Shown: positions 1 to 9,174, numbered from the stretch's first letter. The stretch: 64,000 bases of DNA from Sediminibacterium soli (GCF_009939225.1 NZ_JAACJR010000009.1:62001-126000), one strand, 5' to 3'. Notes: a model not told the origin generated them from the letters alone. A program made the numbers and translations.

Positions 1-1
1 C

Positions 2-148
2 ACCAGCGCTTTCTGGCAGAAAAAATTCTTCACCACACAAACCGAATACAAACTGCCTTTTTCCAAAGACAATTATTTCTTCGCAGTGCAATCGGTAAGT
101 GAAACGGGTAATGAAGGGCTGGCCGTGGTGCCGAAACCGGCGAGGTAG
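2..148 (+). CDS. C-terminal end of an M28-family peptidase (partial)
   Basis: This open frame runs in from the left edge and ends at the TAG at 146-148, giving 48 residues. It reads like the small beta-sandwich tail seen at the end of many Bacteroidota M28 aminopeptidases: an aromatic TSAFW-type strand, then DNYFFAVQSV and a GNEGLAVVP ending. The catalytic metal-binding part lies outside the window, so the assignment rests on this tail alone. A second, complete M28 gene at 9979-11448 does not carry such a tail. Confidence 0.55.
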   Translation, partial: TSAFWQKKFFTTQTEYKLPFSKDNYFFAVQSVSETGNEGLAVVPKPAR

Positions 149-187
149 GGAGGCAAGTGTTGAAAGATTGGTTTGTTAGATGGCCGA

Positions 188-309
188 ATGGCTAAATTGT
201 TAAATGGTTGGATTAATAATGGAAGGAAGTGAATAGGGTGTTTGCTGAAAAAGGACATCATGCTCTCTGACAGTCTTTTACCCATGTAACAATGTAACCA
301 TTTAGCCAT
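188..309. repeat. Intergenic short-word inverted repeat
   Basis: The gap between the peptidase end and the flavoprotein gene contains degenerate ATGG/TAAAT/GTTA words. ATGGCTAAAT at 188-197 is repeated in inverted form (ATTTAGCCAT) at 300-309, and both arms are surrounded by related words. No coding potential is visible. It could fold as a long imperfect hairpin between two convergent genes, but there is no clear T-run, so calling it a terminator is not justified. Confidence 0.45.
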
Positions 310-321
310 GTAATCATTCCC

Positions 322-1800
322 TCACCCCTGCCCTACCTTCTGCGGTACCAGTCTTTCAGACACTTTTTCCTGGTTGTTGGCGCCACGCTCGCCGCCTTCG
401 TGGTATTCGGCGTCTTCATTTACATCCCATAGATCGTAGATCTCTTTGCCTGCAATGATGTTTTTTGCGGCAAGCATAGCGGTCATCATACTGTGATCCT
501 GGTTATTGTATTTATGCATGCCATTGCGGCCGATAAGGTATAAACCGGGATACTGTGCCAGCACCTCTCGTACCGCGGCTACGTTTTCCTTGTAGTCCTG
601 GTCGTATACAGGATAAGCTTTTCTCTGTCGCACCACATAGCCATCCACCACCGCAGCCTGGCGCGTTAAGCCGATCTGCTGTATTTCCTTTTTACCCAGG
701 GCGATCAGTTCTTCGTCGCGGCTGTTCCACAGACCGTCGCCTTCGAAACAGAAATATTCGAGTCCGTAGCAGGCCATGGAGGCATCGGGTACCATAAAAG
801 GGCTCCAGGATTTGAAGTTCTGTATCCTGCCCACTTTTACACTGGGGTCGTGAATATAGATCCAGTTATCAGAAAATGCGTCTTCATCGCGGCAGATCAG
901 TACAACCGTCAGGAAGTCGCGGTAACCGAGTTGCTGCGATGCATCAAATGCATGTGCGGGAAACCGCGGCGATACATGGGCAACCAGTTCGCGCATCGGT
1001 GCGGTTGACAATACATGATCGAAATCGCCGATCGTTTCCTTACTGGTTTGTACGGTCCATTTACCGTCTGAAAGCGTGATATGCTGTACATCGCAACCCA
1101 TATCCACCTGCACGCCCATGGCCTTGCATTTGGCGGTACAGGTTTCCCACATCATACCGGGGCCATACTTGGGGTAACGAAAGGAATCGATCAGGGTTTT
1201 GATCAGTTTGTCCTTGCTTCCGCTTGGCCTGGGTTTGAATAAGGCATTCCATATGGCGCTGCTGAGCGACAGTCCTTTGATACGCTGGGCGGCCCAGTCG
1301 GCGGAGATCTCTTTACACGGTATGCCCCATACTTTCTCTGTATAGGTTCTGAAAAAAATATTGAAAAGCCGTTTTCCGAACTGGTTGGTTACCCAGTCTT
1401 CAAAATTCGTTGGGTTCTTCACCGGGAACAGCTTGGCGTTCAGGTAACTCAATACACAGAGCGCACTTTCCACGATACCCAGCTTACGCAGCGCCTCGAA
1501 TGCAACCAGCGGATAGGAAAAGAATTTCTTGTTGTAATAGATCCGGGAACTGCGCGGGCGCTCCAGCATTTCATCGCCCAGTATCTCGGTCCAGAAATCC
1601 TCCACTTCTTTCGACTTGGAAAAAAAACGGTGCCCGCCGATATCAAAATGATACCCTTTGTAGGTTTCGGTGCGTGAGATACCGCCCACATACATGGGAT
1701 CCTTTTCAAACACATGTACCTGCTGACCGTCTTTTCCAAGGAGATAAGCGGCGGTGAGTCCGGCAGGACCAGCTCCTATGATCGCGATTTTTTTCTGCAT
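322..1800 (-). CDS. UDP-galactopyranose-mutase-like NAD(P)/FAD-dependent oxidoreductase
   Basis: A 492-residue flavoprotein. The N-terminus has a Rossmann FAD motif, [14 protein letters not shown], at about residues 7-20, then an acidic VFEKD at the end of the second strand and a GGHRF motif near residue 55, the pattern of UDP-galactopyranose mutase/protoporphyrinogen-oxidase-like enzymes. Close relatives are usually annotated as FAD-dependent oxidoreductases near surface-sugar genes, but no sugar genes lie here, so the substrate is unknown. I start at the ATG at 1800 (MQKKIAIIG). The frame stays open upstream to 1992, but that stretch translates a noncoding repeat. The gene converges on the peptidase to its left and diverges from the acetyltransferase to its right. 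Confidence 0.8.
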   Translation of the reverse strand: MQKKIAIIGAGPAGLTAAYLLGKDGQQVHVFEKDPMYVGGISRTETYKGYHFDIGGHRFFSKSKEVEDFWTEILGDEMLERPRSSRIYYNKKFFSYPLVAFEALRKLGIVESALCVLSYLNAKLFPVKNPTNFEDWVTNQFGKRLFNIFFRTYTEKVWGIPCKEISADWAAQRIKGLSLSSAIWNALFKPRPSGSKDKLIKTLIDSFRYPKYGPGMMWETCTAKCKAMGVQVDMGCDVQHITLSDGKWTVQTSKETIGDFDHVLSTAPMRELVAHVSPRFPAHAFDASQQLGYRDFLTVVLICRDEDAFSDNWIYIHDPSVKVGRIQNFKSWSPFMVPDASMACYGLEYFCFEGDGLWNSRDEELIALGKKEIQQIGLTRQAAVVDGYVVRQRKAYPVYDQDYKENVAAVREVLAQYPGLYLIGRNGMHKYNNQDHSMMTAMLAAKNIIAGKEIYDLWDVNEDAEYHEGGERGANNQEKVSERLVPQKVGQG

Positions 1801-1929
1801 TTGCGCAAGGGTCTCCCGGGTATTTCGGGAAGGACCGCAAAGGTGTGAAATAATTCCGTACTTCCCTATTTTGGTCTCAAACCAGCGTATTCGGAAGATT
1901 CCCCCTTGCGAAACTCCCCTGACTCCGCG

Positions 1930-1985
1930 CTCAGCGGTAAAAAAGGTTCGGAAAATTTTCACCGCTGAGACGCAAGAGGGGCAGG
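1930..1985. repeat. Degenerate copy of the CCGCAGAGACGC repeat family
   Basis: CTCAGCGGT at 1930-1938 pairs with ACCGCTGAG at 1961-1969, and the right arm continues as TTCACCGCTGAGACGCAAGA. This is a diverged form of the better-preserved hairpin at 11491-11590. It sits in the 320-bp gap between divergent genes; apart from it and the promoter box at 2094 I see nothing else in that gap. Confidence 0.6.
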
Positions 1986-2093
1986 GATACAAAGAGACAA
2001 TAGCATAGATTTCTATTTACCCTATTTTTTCCGGGCAGGTATGGTCTCAACCCCGGAATCAAACGCTGAAAACGGAAAAATACCCGCAAACAG

Positions 2094-2101
2094 TACATTT
2101 G
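2094..2101 (+). promoter_or_regulatory. Promoter -7 box of the ElaA-like gene
   Basis: TACATTTG matches the Bacteroidota -7 consensus TAnnTTTG exactly and ends 19 nt before the ATG at 2121. No TTTG -33 element is found at the usual distance. Confidence 0.45.
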
Positions 2102-2120
2102 TCATCCGCTAACGTAAATC

Positions 2121-2582
2121 ATGAGACCCATGTCCGACCGATTTGTCACAGACTGCAAACCCTTTAACACACTTACCCCACACGAACTGTATGCCATCAT
2201 ACAGCTTCGCAACGAGGTGTTCGTAGTGGAACAGCAGTGTGTTTTCCAGGACGCAGATAACAAAGACGCGGACGCTCATCACCTGATGGTATTTCACAAC
2301 CAGCAGCTGGCCGCCTATGCCAGGTTACTGCCTCCGGGTATTGCGTACGAAGAAATGTCGATCGGCCGCGTGGTGAGTTCACCTTCCTGCCGCGGCATGG
2401 GCGCGGGCAGGCTGCTGATGCAAACGGCCATCGAATCCTGTTACACCCTGTTCGGCAAAGCCCCTATCCGCATCGGTGCGCAACTGTACCTCAAAAAATT
2501 CTACAGGAGTTTCGGGTTTGTGCAGGACAGTGATGTGTACCTCGAAGACGGCATCGAGCATATTGAAATGCGGATTCCATAA
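2121..2582 (+). CDS. elaA: ElaA-type GNAT N-acetyltransferase
   Basis: A 153-residue single-domain protein. RNEVFVVEQ near residue 28 and the acetyl-CoA loop SCRGMGAGRLLM near residue 93 are typical of the ElaA branch of GNAT acetyltransferases, and the length fits. GNAT enzymes move an acetyl group from acetyl-CoA to an amine; the physiological acceptor of ElaA is not known. Translation may start at 2121 or at the in-frame ATG at 2130 (MSDRF), which fits relatives about equally well. It is a single-gene unit converging on uvrA. Confidence 0.85.
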   Translation: MRPMSDRFVTDCKPFNTLTPHELYAIIQLRNEVFVVEQQCVFQDADNKDADAHHLMVFHNQQLAAYARLLPPGIAYEEMSIGRVVSSPSCRGMGAGRLLMQTAIESCYTLFGKAPIRIGAQLYLKKFYRSFGFVQDSDVYLEDGIEHIEMRIP

Positions 2583-2611
2583 AACGGCGACAACCCGATG
2601 CGGCTGGCCCG

Positions 2612-5482
2612 TTACAAACCCATTTCTGTTTTCAAAAACTTCGCCGTATGGCTTTCCTTATGTCCTATCATGGTTTCCGGTGTTCCTTCAAATAAAATCC
2701 TGCCGCCGCCATCGCCGCCTTCCGGGCCGAGGTCGATGATATGATCGGCCACTTTGATTACGTCGAGGTTGTGTTCGATAACCAGCACCGTATTACCCCG
2801 GTCAACCAGCTTATTCAGCACATCGAGCAGGTGTTTGATATCCTGGAAATGAAGACCCGTGGTGGGTTCGTCGAGTATGTAGAAAGTCTTGCCTGTATCT
2901 TTTTTCCCGAGCTCCGTTGATAATTTCACACGCTGCGCCTCACCACCGCTAAGCGTTACCGCAGACTGCCCGAGGGTGATATAACCAAGCCCCACATCCT
3001 GCAGCACCTTGATCTTTCGGTAGAGATAAGCGATCGGCTGGAAAAATTCACAGGCTTCGTCAACAGACATGTTCAGCACATCGCTGATGGATTTGCCTTT
3101 ATAGCGGATCTCCAGCGTTTCGCGGTTATACCGTTTGCCGTTGCATTTTTCGCAATGCACATATACGTCGGGCAGAAAATTCATTTCGATCACACGCATA
3201 CCGCCGCCTTCGCAAACATCGCAGCGGCCGCCTTTTACGTTAAAGGAAAAACGCCCGGCATTGTAGCCCCGGATCTTTGCTTCGGGAATAGCAGCGAACA
3301 ATGTTCTGATCTCGGTAAAAAATCCGCAGTAGGTGGCCGGATTGCTTCTCGGTGTACGGCCGATCGGCGATTGGTCTATCTCGATCACCTTATCAATATG
3401 CTCCAGTCCCTTGCTGTTTTTGAACGGCATCGGCGTTACCCGGCTGTCGTAACAATGTTTCGACAAAATGGGATACAGCGTCTCGTTGATCAGCGTTGAT
3501 TTACCGCTGCCGCTGACACCGGTTACCACGATAAGTCTGCCCAGCGGGAATCTGACATCCACATTTTTCAGGTTATTGCCGCTGGCGCCTTTCAGTTCCA
3601 GTGATTTGCCGTTTCCTTTTCTTCTTTCCGAAGGTATTTCGATATGCTTGCCGCCGTTCAGGTACAGCGCTGTTTCCGATTTACTCTTCAGCACTTCCCC
3701 GGGTGTTCCCGCGGCAACGATGTTACCGCCATAGGCGCCGGCCTTGGGACCGATATCGACCAGGTGATCAGCAGCCATCATAATGTCTTTATCATGCTCC
3801 ACCACCAGTACGCTGTTGCCGATATCGCGCAGGTTCTGCAGCGCCGTGATCAGTCGCTGGTTATCGCGCTGGTGCAGCCCGATAGAAGGTTCATCGAGTA
3901 TATAGGTAATTCCCTGCAGCTGTGAACCGATCTGTGTGGCCAGCCTGATGCGCTGCGATTCGCCGCCGCTGAGTGTACGGGAAGGACGGTTCAGCGAAAG
4001 ATAGGTTAACCCCACATCGAGCAGGAACTGCAGCCGTTCGCGTATCTCTTTCAAAATATCTTTTGCAATCTGGTTCTGCTTGTTGCTGAGCCTTTTCTCC
4101 ACCTGTTCAAACCAGGTATAGAGCCGATCGAGGTTCATATCACTCAGTTCGGAAATATTTTTTTCGTCCACCTTGAACCAGAGACTCTCTTTTTTAAGTC
4201 TGGCCCCATTGCAGGAAGGGCAGGTTCTCAGCTCCATAAATTTCTCCACCCATTCACGAAGGCCTTCGCTGCTGTTAGCCGTCGCAAACCAGCGTTTGAG
4301 CATGGGAACGATGCCTTCGAATTCGCCCTCGTAGATACTGCCTGTAACTGCTTCATCCGCATCGTCCAGGTCCAGCGAGCTGCCTTCGGCATTGCCATGC
4401 AGCAACAGGTTCAGCGCCGATTCGGAAAGATCCCTGACAGGTTTGTCAAGACTGATCTTATGCTTTTTTGCAAACTGCTCCACATTCCGGAACATATAGG
4501 CGTCGCGCTGCTCGCCCAAAGGTGCAATACCGCCCTCTTTTACACTCAGCGACCTGTCGGGCAATATCGCTTCCATGCTTATCGTATATACATTGCCCAG
4601 CCCTTTGCAGCCCGGACAGGCGCCATACGGAGAGTTGAAGGAAAAGGCATTGGGCGAAGGCTCTTCGTAACTGATGCCGGTGTCTTCGCACATCAGCTGC
4701 CTGGAATACTGTACGATCTTATTGGTATCGTTCACCAGCAGGAACATCAGCTCCTTACCCATTTTCAAAGACTGCTGCACGCTCTGGCTCAGTCGCAGTT
4801 TCATCTCATCCGTAACCTGCAGCCGGTCTATCACCACTTCGATATCGTGTATCTTGTAGCGGTCAACCTGCAGTTTGGGCGTCAGGTCTGTCACCTCGCC
4901 ATCGATCCTCACTTTCAGGAATCCTTTCTTGCGGATATCTTCGAACAACTCCCTGTAATGACCCTTACGCCCGCGCACCAGCGGCGCCAGCAGGCTGATC
5001 TTTTTGTTCCTGAAACGGGTGAAGATATTGGCCACGATCTCTTCCTCGCTGAACTTCACCATTTTCTTACCGGTGTTGTAACTGTATGCCTCCCCGATGC
5101 GCGCAAACAGCAAGCGGAGAAAATCGTATACCTCGGTAACCGTACCCACCGTTGAACGCGGGTTCTTATTGGTTGTCTTCTGTTCGATGGAGATCACCGG
5201 CGATAAACCCGTGATCTTATCCACATCGGGCCGCTCCATATCGCCGATAAACTGCCGGGCATAAGCGCTGAAACTCTCCATATAACGGCGCTGTCCTTCG
5301 TTATAAATCGTATCGAATGCCAGCGATGATTTACCGCTGCCGCTTACACCGGTAAACACCACCAGTTTATTTTTCGGGATGGAGATATCGATGTTCTTCA
5401 GGTTGTGCTCACGCGCGCCAAACACCTCGATTCTTTCTTCTTCCTGGATAGCGGTGACTGTTTTTTTTGCTGCTTTTGCCAT
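2612..5482 (-). CDS. uvrA: UvrABC system protein A (excinuclease ATPase)
   Basis: UvrA is the damage-recognition ATPase of nucleotide excision repair and loads UvrB at lesions. At 956 residues it has the standard length. Both ABC halves are visible: Walker A GVSGSGKS near residue 45 and again near residue 650, each followed by an LSGGE signature (RTLSGGESQRIRLA, VTLSGGEAQRVKLS) and a Walker B region (YILDEPSIGLH, YILDEPTTGLH). Zinc-module cysteines appear as CPGCKGLG, CPSCNGARL, CDVCEGGG and CEKCNGKRYN. No residue looks damaged. The ATG at 5482 has an exact TAnnTTTG box 17 nt upstream. It appears to be a single-gene transcription unit. Confidence 0.98.
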   Translation of the reverse strand: MAKAAKKTVTAIQEEERIEVFGAREHNLKNIDISIPKNKLVVFTGVSGSGKSSLAFDTIYNEGQRRYMESFSAYARQFIGDMERPDVDKITGLSPVISIEQKTTNKNPRSTVGTVTEVYDFLRLLFARIGEAYSYNTGKKMVKFSEEEIVANIFTRFRNKKISLLAPLVRGRKGHYRELFEDIRKKGFLKVRIDGEVTDLTPKLQVDRYKIHDIEVVIDRLQVTDEMKLRLSQSVQQSLKMGKELMFLLVNDTNKIVQYSRQLMCEDTGISYEEPSPNAFSFNSPYGACPGCKGLGNVYTISMEAILPDRSLSVKEGGIAPLGEQRDAYMFRNVEQFAKKHKISLDKPVRDLSESALNLLLHGNAEGSSLDLDDADEAVTGSIYEGEFEGIVPMLKRWFATANSSEGLREWVEKFMELRTCPSCNGARLKKESLWFKVDEKNISELSDMNLDRLYTWFEQVEKRLSNKQNQIAKDILKEIRERLQFLLDVGLTYLSLNRPSRTLSGGESQRIRLATQIGSQLQGITYILDEPSIGLHQRDNQRLITALQNLRDIGNSVLVVEHDKDIMMAADHLVDIGPKAGAYGGNIVAAGTPGEVLKSKSETALYLNGGKHIEIPSERRKGNGKSLELKGASGNNLKNVDVRFPLGRLIVVTGVSGSGKSTLINETLYPILSKHCYDSRVTPMPFKNSKGLEHIDKVIEIDQSPIGRTPRSNPATYCGFFTEIRTLFAAIPEAKIRGYNAGRFSFNVKGGRCDVCEGGGMRVIEMNFLPDVYVHCEKCNGKRYNRETLEIRYKGKSISDVLNMSVDEACEFFQPIAYLYRKIKVLQDVGLGYITLGQSAVTLSGGEAQRVKLSTELGKKDTGKTFYILDEPTTGLHFQDIKHLLDVLNKLVDRGNTVLVIEHNLDVIKVADHIIDLGPEGGDGGGRILFEGTPETMIGHKESHTAKFLKTEMGL

Positions 5483-5499
5483 ACAAATTGACTGGATAA

Positions 5500-5507
5500 C
5501 AAATGTA
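5500..5507 (-). promoter_or_regulatory. Promoter -7 box of uvrA
   Basis: CAAATGTA on the + strand reads TACATTTG on the - strand, an exact TAnnTTTG box 17 nt upstream of the uvrA ATG. No -33 TTTG at standard spacing. I see no SOS-type operator that I can defend. Confidence 0.45.
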
Positions 5508-5581
5508 CCAACATTTTGCTAATAATTTTAGTTTTTAGGGATGGCCAACATATTATACTTTTATGATCCCTATTAACTGCC

Positions 5582-6133
5582 ATGAAAAACTGTCTTCTCC
5601 TGCTTTGCCTGCTGCTGACTGCCGTTGCAGAAGCCCAGCTTTCTCCGCGTACCTGGGTGATAGGGGCGCAGACCACGGTAATCAACGCCGATTTTTACGA
5701 TACCTATCCTGTGCTGCAGCCGGGAAACACCGGGTTCAACCTGGTACCTTCTGTGTATTATGCCATCAGCACCAACTGGCTGGCCGGACTGGAACTGCAG
5801 GTGGGCTATTCAGCGGCAAAACAAACCTCGGCCGGAGGTGTTGTTACGCGTACGCATGTCACCGAGCTGGGTATTGCACCGGTAAGCAGGTTTTATATCG
5901 ATATCACCCCTAATGGCCGGCTGAAACTGTTCGGGATGGCGGGGATGGCTTTTCAGACAGAACGCATTGTTGACCATTTTACCTACAATAAAACAACCAC
6001 CCGGATCACGGACCAGACCGCATTTTTTGGAGGCGGCATCAACTGCGTGCTCAGGAAATGGATGGTGGATGTAAATGCATCTGCCATGGGGCTGCGTGCC
6101 GGTGTATACCGGGTATTGGGCGGTAAAAAATAA
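5582..6133 (+). CDS. Small outer-membrane beta-barrel protein, function unknown
   Basis: 183 residues. The N-terminus (MKNCLLLLCLLLTAVAEAQ) is a clear Sec signal peptide with cleavage likely after AEA. The rest alternates polar and hydrophobic residues with many aromatic strand ends (WVIGAQTTVI, LAGLELQVGYSA, RLKLFGMAGMAFQ), the pattern of the small 8-stranded barrels common in Bacteroidota. No catalytic motif can be seen. An 8-bp inverted repeat (6138-6145/6161-6168) follows the stop codon without a T-run. Confidence 0.6.
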   Translation: MKNCLLLLCLLLTAVAEAQLSPRTWVIGAQTTVINADFYDTYPVLQPGNTGFNLVPSVYYAISTNWLAGLELQVGYSAAKQTSAGGVVTRTHVTELGIAPVSRFYIDITPNGRLKLFGMAGMAFQTERIVDHFTYNKTTTRITDQTAFFGGGINCVLRKWMVDVNASAMGLRAGVYRVLGGKK

Positions 6134-6196
6134 ACCGGCTGAAACACCTTGTGGCAGCGGGTTTCAGCGCCCGTTAAAATGGTTTTGCAAATTTTC

Positions 6197-6229
6197 TTTG
6201 GCCGTTTGCTTTTTCGGCCCCTATCTTTG
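6197..6229 (+). promoter_or_regulatory. Promoter of the SAM-riboswitch methionine operon
   Basis: TTTG at 6197-6200, a 21-nt spacer, then TATCTTTG at 6222-6229: both halves of the Bacteroidota sigma-ABfr-type promoter (TTTG / TAnnTTTG) at standard spacing. Initiation a few bases downstream would put the first base of P1 of the riboswitch (6249) within about 15 nt of the transcript start. Confidence 0.7.
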
Positions 6230-6248
6230 CAGCAGTTCTTTTCAGACA

Positions 6249-6360
6249 CTTATCAAGAAAGGCAGAGGGAATTGGCCCGATGAAGCCTTGGCAACCCATA
6301 CCGCTTACTCAGCTGTGTGAAGGTGCCAACTCCGGTCCCGCAAAAGCGGGAAGAGATAAG
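6249..6360 (+). ncRNA. SAM (S-box, SAM-I type) riboswitch
   Basis: The P1 strands CTTATC (6249-6254) and GATAAG (6355-6360) close the element. Between them are the conserved core AGAGGGAATTGGCCCGATGA, a following GGCAACC and the pairing AAGGTGCC, and a separate P4-like hairpin, GGTCCCGCAAAAGCGGGA. The order and consensus match SAM-I riboswitches, which bind S-adenosylmethionine and lower expression of methionine/cysteine genes. The genes behind it (cystathionine gamma-synthase/lyase and homoserine dehydrogenase) are expected targets. Confidence 0.95.
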
Positions 6361-6406
6361 TCAGAGTATAGTTTGATCATTCGCGGTAATGCCGCCTACC
6401 ATATTC

Positions 6407-6441
6407 AAGCTCATCTGACTTACCAGGTGAGCTTTTTTTTT
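6407..6441 (+). terminator. Riboswitch expression platform: intrinsic terminator with competing antiterminator
   Basis: AAGCTCATC (6407-6415) pairs over 9 bp (one G-U) with GGTGAGCTT (6426-6434), followed by a run of nine T residues at 6433-6441. TAAGTCAGA at 6357-6365 is perfectly complementary to TCTGACTTA at 6414-6422, which covers the terminator loop and the end of its left arm. Bases 6357-6360 also belong to the P1 strand. SAM binding should lock them in P1 and let the terminator form; without SAM the 9-bp antiterminator should form. Confidence 0.85.
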
Positions 6442-6554
6442 GCTCATGGGTAAGTCCTGCCTGCACTCTTGTTAAGTCTCCGAAAGAATTTTTACAATCA
6501 CCTGCCTTGTTCTCCGCCGGATGGCGGAAGCAAACGCAAAAAAACTTTTTAACA

Positions 6555-7751
6555 ATGAGCACAGCCACAGAACTGATCCACAGCATCCCCGTTGATGCGC
6601 AAACCGGCGCGATATCCGTGCCTATTTACCAAACCTCCACCTTTGTTCAGGAAGCGCCCGGTGTAAACAGGGGATACGATTATGCGCGCTCCGGCAACCC
6701 TACCCGCGCCGCGCTGGAAGACCTGATAGCCACACTCGAAAAAGGCAGCACCGGCGCGGCATTCGCCAGCGGGCTTGCCGCCATCGATGCCGTGGTAAAA
6801 CTGCTGCAGAGCGGTGATGAGATACTGGCTGTGGATGATATTTACGGCGGTGCGTTCCGTTTGTTCACCCATATCTACCAGCAGTTTGGCATTACGGTAA
6901 ACTATGTGGATACAACCGATGCGGAAAACGTATTTAATGCCATCACACCGCGTACAAAACTTATCTGGCTGGAAACGCCCACCAACCCCACGCTGAAAGT
7001 TTCCGATATCGAAGGCATTGCCCGCATCGCAAGGGCCAACCGCTGTTTGCTCTGCGTAGACAATACGTTTGCCTCGCCTGCCTTACAGCAGCCGATTCTG
7101 CTGGGAGCCGATATTGTTGTGCACAGCGCCACCAAATACCTTGGCGGGCACAGCGACCTGATTGCAGGCCTGGTTGTTACAAAAGAGGCCGAGCTGGGGG
7201 CAAGGATCAAATACATACAGAATGCCAGCGGCGCGGTACTGGGACCGTTCGACAGCTGGCTGTTGATACGGGGCATTGAAACCCTGCACCTGCGTGTAAA
7301 GCAACATTGCGCCAACGCGCTGGCGGTTGCGGAATTCCTGCAGCAGCACCCGGATGTGGCGCAGGTTTTTTATCCCGGTCTTGCCACCCACCCCAATCAT
7401 GGCATTGCAAAAAAACAGGCAAAGGGTTTTGGTGGCATTGTATCGTTTACCCTGAAAGAAAATACCGAAGAAGCCGCCTTGCGTTTTGTAACCAGCACGC
7501 AGCTGTTCCTGCTTGCGGAGAGCCTGGGTGGCATCAAAAGCCTGGTATCGCATCCCGCGAACATGACACATAAATCGATCCCCGCAGACAAAAGAAGGGC
7601 GGCTGGCGTTGCAGACAGCCTGATCAGGCTTTCCGTAGGACTGGAAGATGCCGAAGACCTGGTGCACGACCTGGAACAGGCGTTCAGGGCTGCCGCGCAG
7701 CGGTCAATATTTGCGAAACAGGGAATTTTATCCGTTCCCGAAACCGTTTAA
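6555..7751 (+). CDS. metB: Cystathionine gamma-synthase/beta-lyase family PLP enzyme
   Basis: 398 residues, the usual size of the Cys/Met-metabolism PLP family. It should catalyse a gamma-replacement or elimination in methionine biosynthesis. The PLP-binding lysine lies in SATKYLGGHSD near residue 197; IYQTSTF and YDYARSGNPTRAALE near the N-terminus and the cofactor loop ASGLAAIDAV are intact. The ATG at 6555 (MSTATELIH) is preferred over an upstream frame that would run through the riboswitch leader. Synthase, lyase and sulfhydrylase activities cannot be separated by eye, but control by a SAM riboswitch and the following homoserine dehydrogenase gene favour a methionine-branch role. Confidence 0.85.
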   Translation: MSTATELIHSIPVDAQTGAISVPIYQTSTFVQEAPGVNRGYDYARSGNPTRAALEDLIATLEKGSTGAAFASGLAAIDAVVKLLQSGDEILAVDDIYGGAFRLFTHIYQQFGITVNYVDTTDAENVFNAITPRTKLIWLETPTNPTLKVSDIEGIARIARANRCLLCVDNTFASPALQQPILLGADIVVHSATKYLGGHSDLIAGLVVTKEAELGARIKYIQNASGAVLGPFDSWLLIRGIETLHLRVKQHCANALAVAEFLQQHPDVAQVFYPGLATHPNHGIAKKQAKGFGGIVSFTLKENTEEAALRFVTSTQLFLLAESLGGIKSLVSHPANMTHKSIPADKRRAAGVADSLIRLSVGLEDAEDLVHDLEQAFRAAAQRSIFAKQGILSVPETV

Positions 7752-7829
7752 CCTTAAAACAAAGCAACCTGATAAAAAGTCTATTAATTTTATAGAATAT
7801 TTTGACGGGCCTAAAGCAAACAACAAGCA

Positions 7830-9086
7830 ATGGAAACACACAAGCAACTGACCATCGGATTATTCGGATTTGGCGTAGTGGGCGAAGGCCTGTACAAAGT
7901 GCTGCAGCAAACGCCTTCCTTACGTACCAGCATCAAGAAAGTATGTATCAAGAACCCCACGAAACCAAGAAACGCGCCTGCCTCGCTGTTCACCACGGAA
8001 AAAGAGGAACTGCTGCAGGATGAGGAGATCAACGTGATCGTGGAAGTGATCGATGATGCCAATGCTGCATTCGAGATCGTATCCACCGCGTTGCGCAACG
8101 GCAAATCGGTGGTAAGCGCCAGCAAGAAAATGATCGCCGAACACCTGCCCGAGATACTGGAACTGCAGCAGGAAACCGGTCTGCCCTTTCTGTGCGAAGC
8201 TGCGGCCTGTGCCTCCATCCCCGTGATCAGGAACCTGGAAGAGTACTATGATAACGACCTGCTGCATTCGATCAAAGCGATCGTGAATGGCTCCACCAAT
8301 TTCATCCTCACCAAAATGTTTGAAGACAAGCTCAGTTTCCAGGCCGCTTTACTGCTGGCGCAGCAACTGGGTTTTGCCGAGAGCAATCCGAAGCTGGATG
8401 TGGAGGGATACGATGCGGTGAATAAATGGGCAATATTGCTGAACCACGCGTACGGTATTGTGGAACACCCGGATAACGTGCTGTTCAACGGCATACAGAA
8501 TATACAGCTGAGCGATGCCCTGGTAGCGAAAGAAAAACACCTCGACATTAAACTGATCGCACAGGCAAAAAAAATGAGCAACGGCGAAGTGGCCGCTTTC
8601 GTACTGCCACAGTTTGTGAAGCTGGATGAACCGCTGTCGTTTGTAAAGAACGAATACAACGGCGTGGTGATAGAGAGTGGGTTTGCCGATAAACAATTCT
8701 TTTACGGCAAAGGAGCAGGCAGCTTTCCCACTGCGTCTGCCGTGTTGAGCGATATCAGCGCCTTACGCTACAATTATCGCTACGAATACAAAAAACTCTA
8801 CCACCACAAACCGCTTGAACTGGCCACTGATTTCTACCTGAAAGTGTATGTAAGTTTCGACGACTGGAAATACATTCCCCGCGAAGATTTTGAATGGATA
8901 GAAGAATGGCATGCAGAAGCCGACCGCAAATACCTGGTGGGTGTGCTGCATGTTAAACAGTTGTCAGGAAGCAACTGGTGGAGGGAGAACGGCGTATCCC
9001 TGGTACTGACAGCGGATGCCGTTATCGACAATATAGACATCGTACACCTGAAAAAAAGAAGCCTTGAACTGGCAGGTGTGATATAA
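7830..9086 (+). CDS. hom: Homoserine dehydrogenase
   Basis: 418 residues. It reduces aspartate semialdehyde to homoserine, the branch point towards methionine and threonine. The N-terminal Rossmann fold starts GLFGFGVVGEGL (residues about 9-20); the catalytic-domain signature appears as AAACASIPVIRNL and IVNGSTNFILTKM near residues 120-160. The C-terminal 90 residues replace a textbook ACT domain with a divergent domain rich in aromatic residues, as often seen in Bacteroidota homologues. It lies 78 nt behind the PLP enzyme and is probably co-transcribed under the SAM riboswitch; a good terminator follows at 9123. Confidence 0.9.
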   Translation: METHKQLTIGLFGFGVVGEGLYKVLQQTPSLRTSIKKVCIKNPTKPRNAPASLFTTEKEELLQDEEINVIVEVIDDANAAFEIVSTALRNGKSVVSASKKMIAEHLPEILELQQETGLPFLCEAAACASIPVIRNLEEYYDNDLLHSIKAIVNGSTNFILTKMFEDKLSFQAALLLAQQLGFAESNPKLDVEGYDAVNKWAILLNHAYGIVEHPDNVLFNGIQNIQLSDALVAKEKHLDIKLIAQAKKMSNGEVAAFVLPQFVKLDEPLSFVKNEYNGVVIESGFADKQFFYGKGAGSFPTASAVLSDISALRYNYRYEYKKLYHHKPLELATDFYLKVYVSFDDWKYIPREDFEWIEEWHAEADRKYLVGVLHVKQLSGSNWWRENGVSLVLTADAVIDNIDIVHLKKRSLELAGVI

Positions 9087-9122
9087 CTGATTTCATTCTT
9101 GTATTTGTTTTTTTGTAAGTAC

Positions 9123-9148
9123 GTCCCGCTGCACGGCGGGACTTTTTT
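9123..9148 (+). terminator. Rho-independent terminator of the methionine operon
   Basis: GTCCCGC (9123-9129) and GCGGGAC (9136-9142) form a perfect 7-bp GC-rich stem with a 6-nt loop, followed by six T residues at 9143-9148. Confidence 0.85.
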
Positions 9149-9174
9149 ATACATCCATTCCATCAAACAAAACG

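Noticed and set aside
1801..1992. N-terminal extension of the flavoprotein ORF
   Set aside because: It translates a noncoding repeat; the Rossmann fold begins right after the ATG at 1800.
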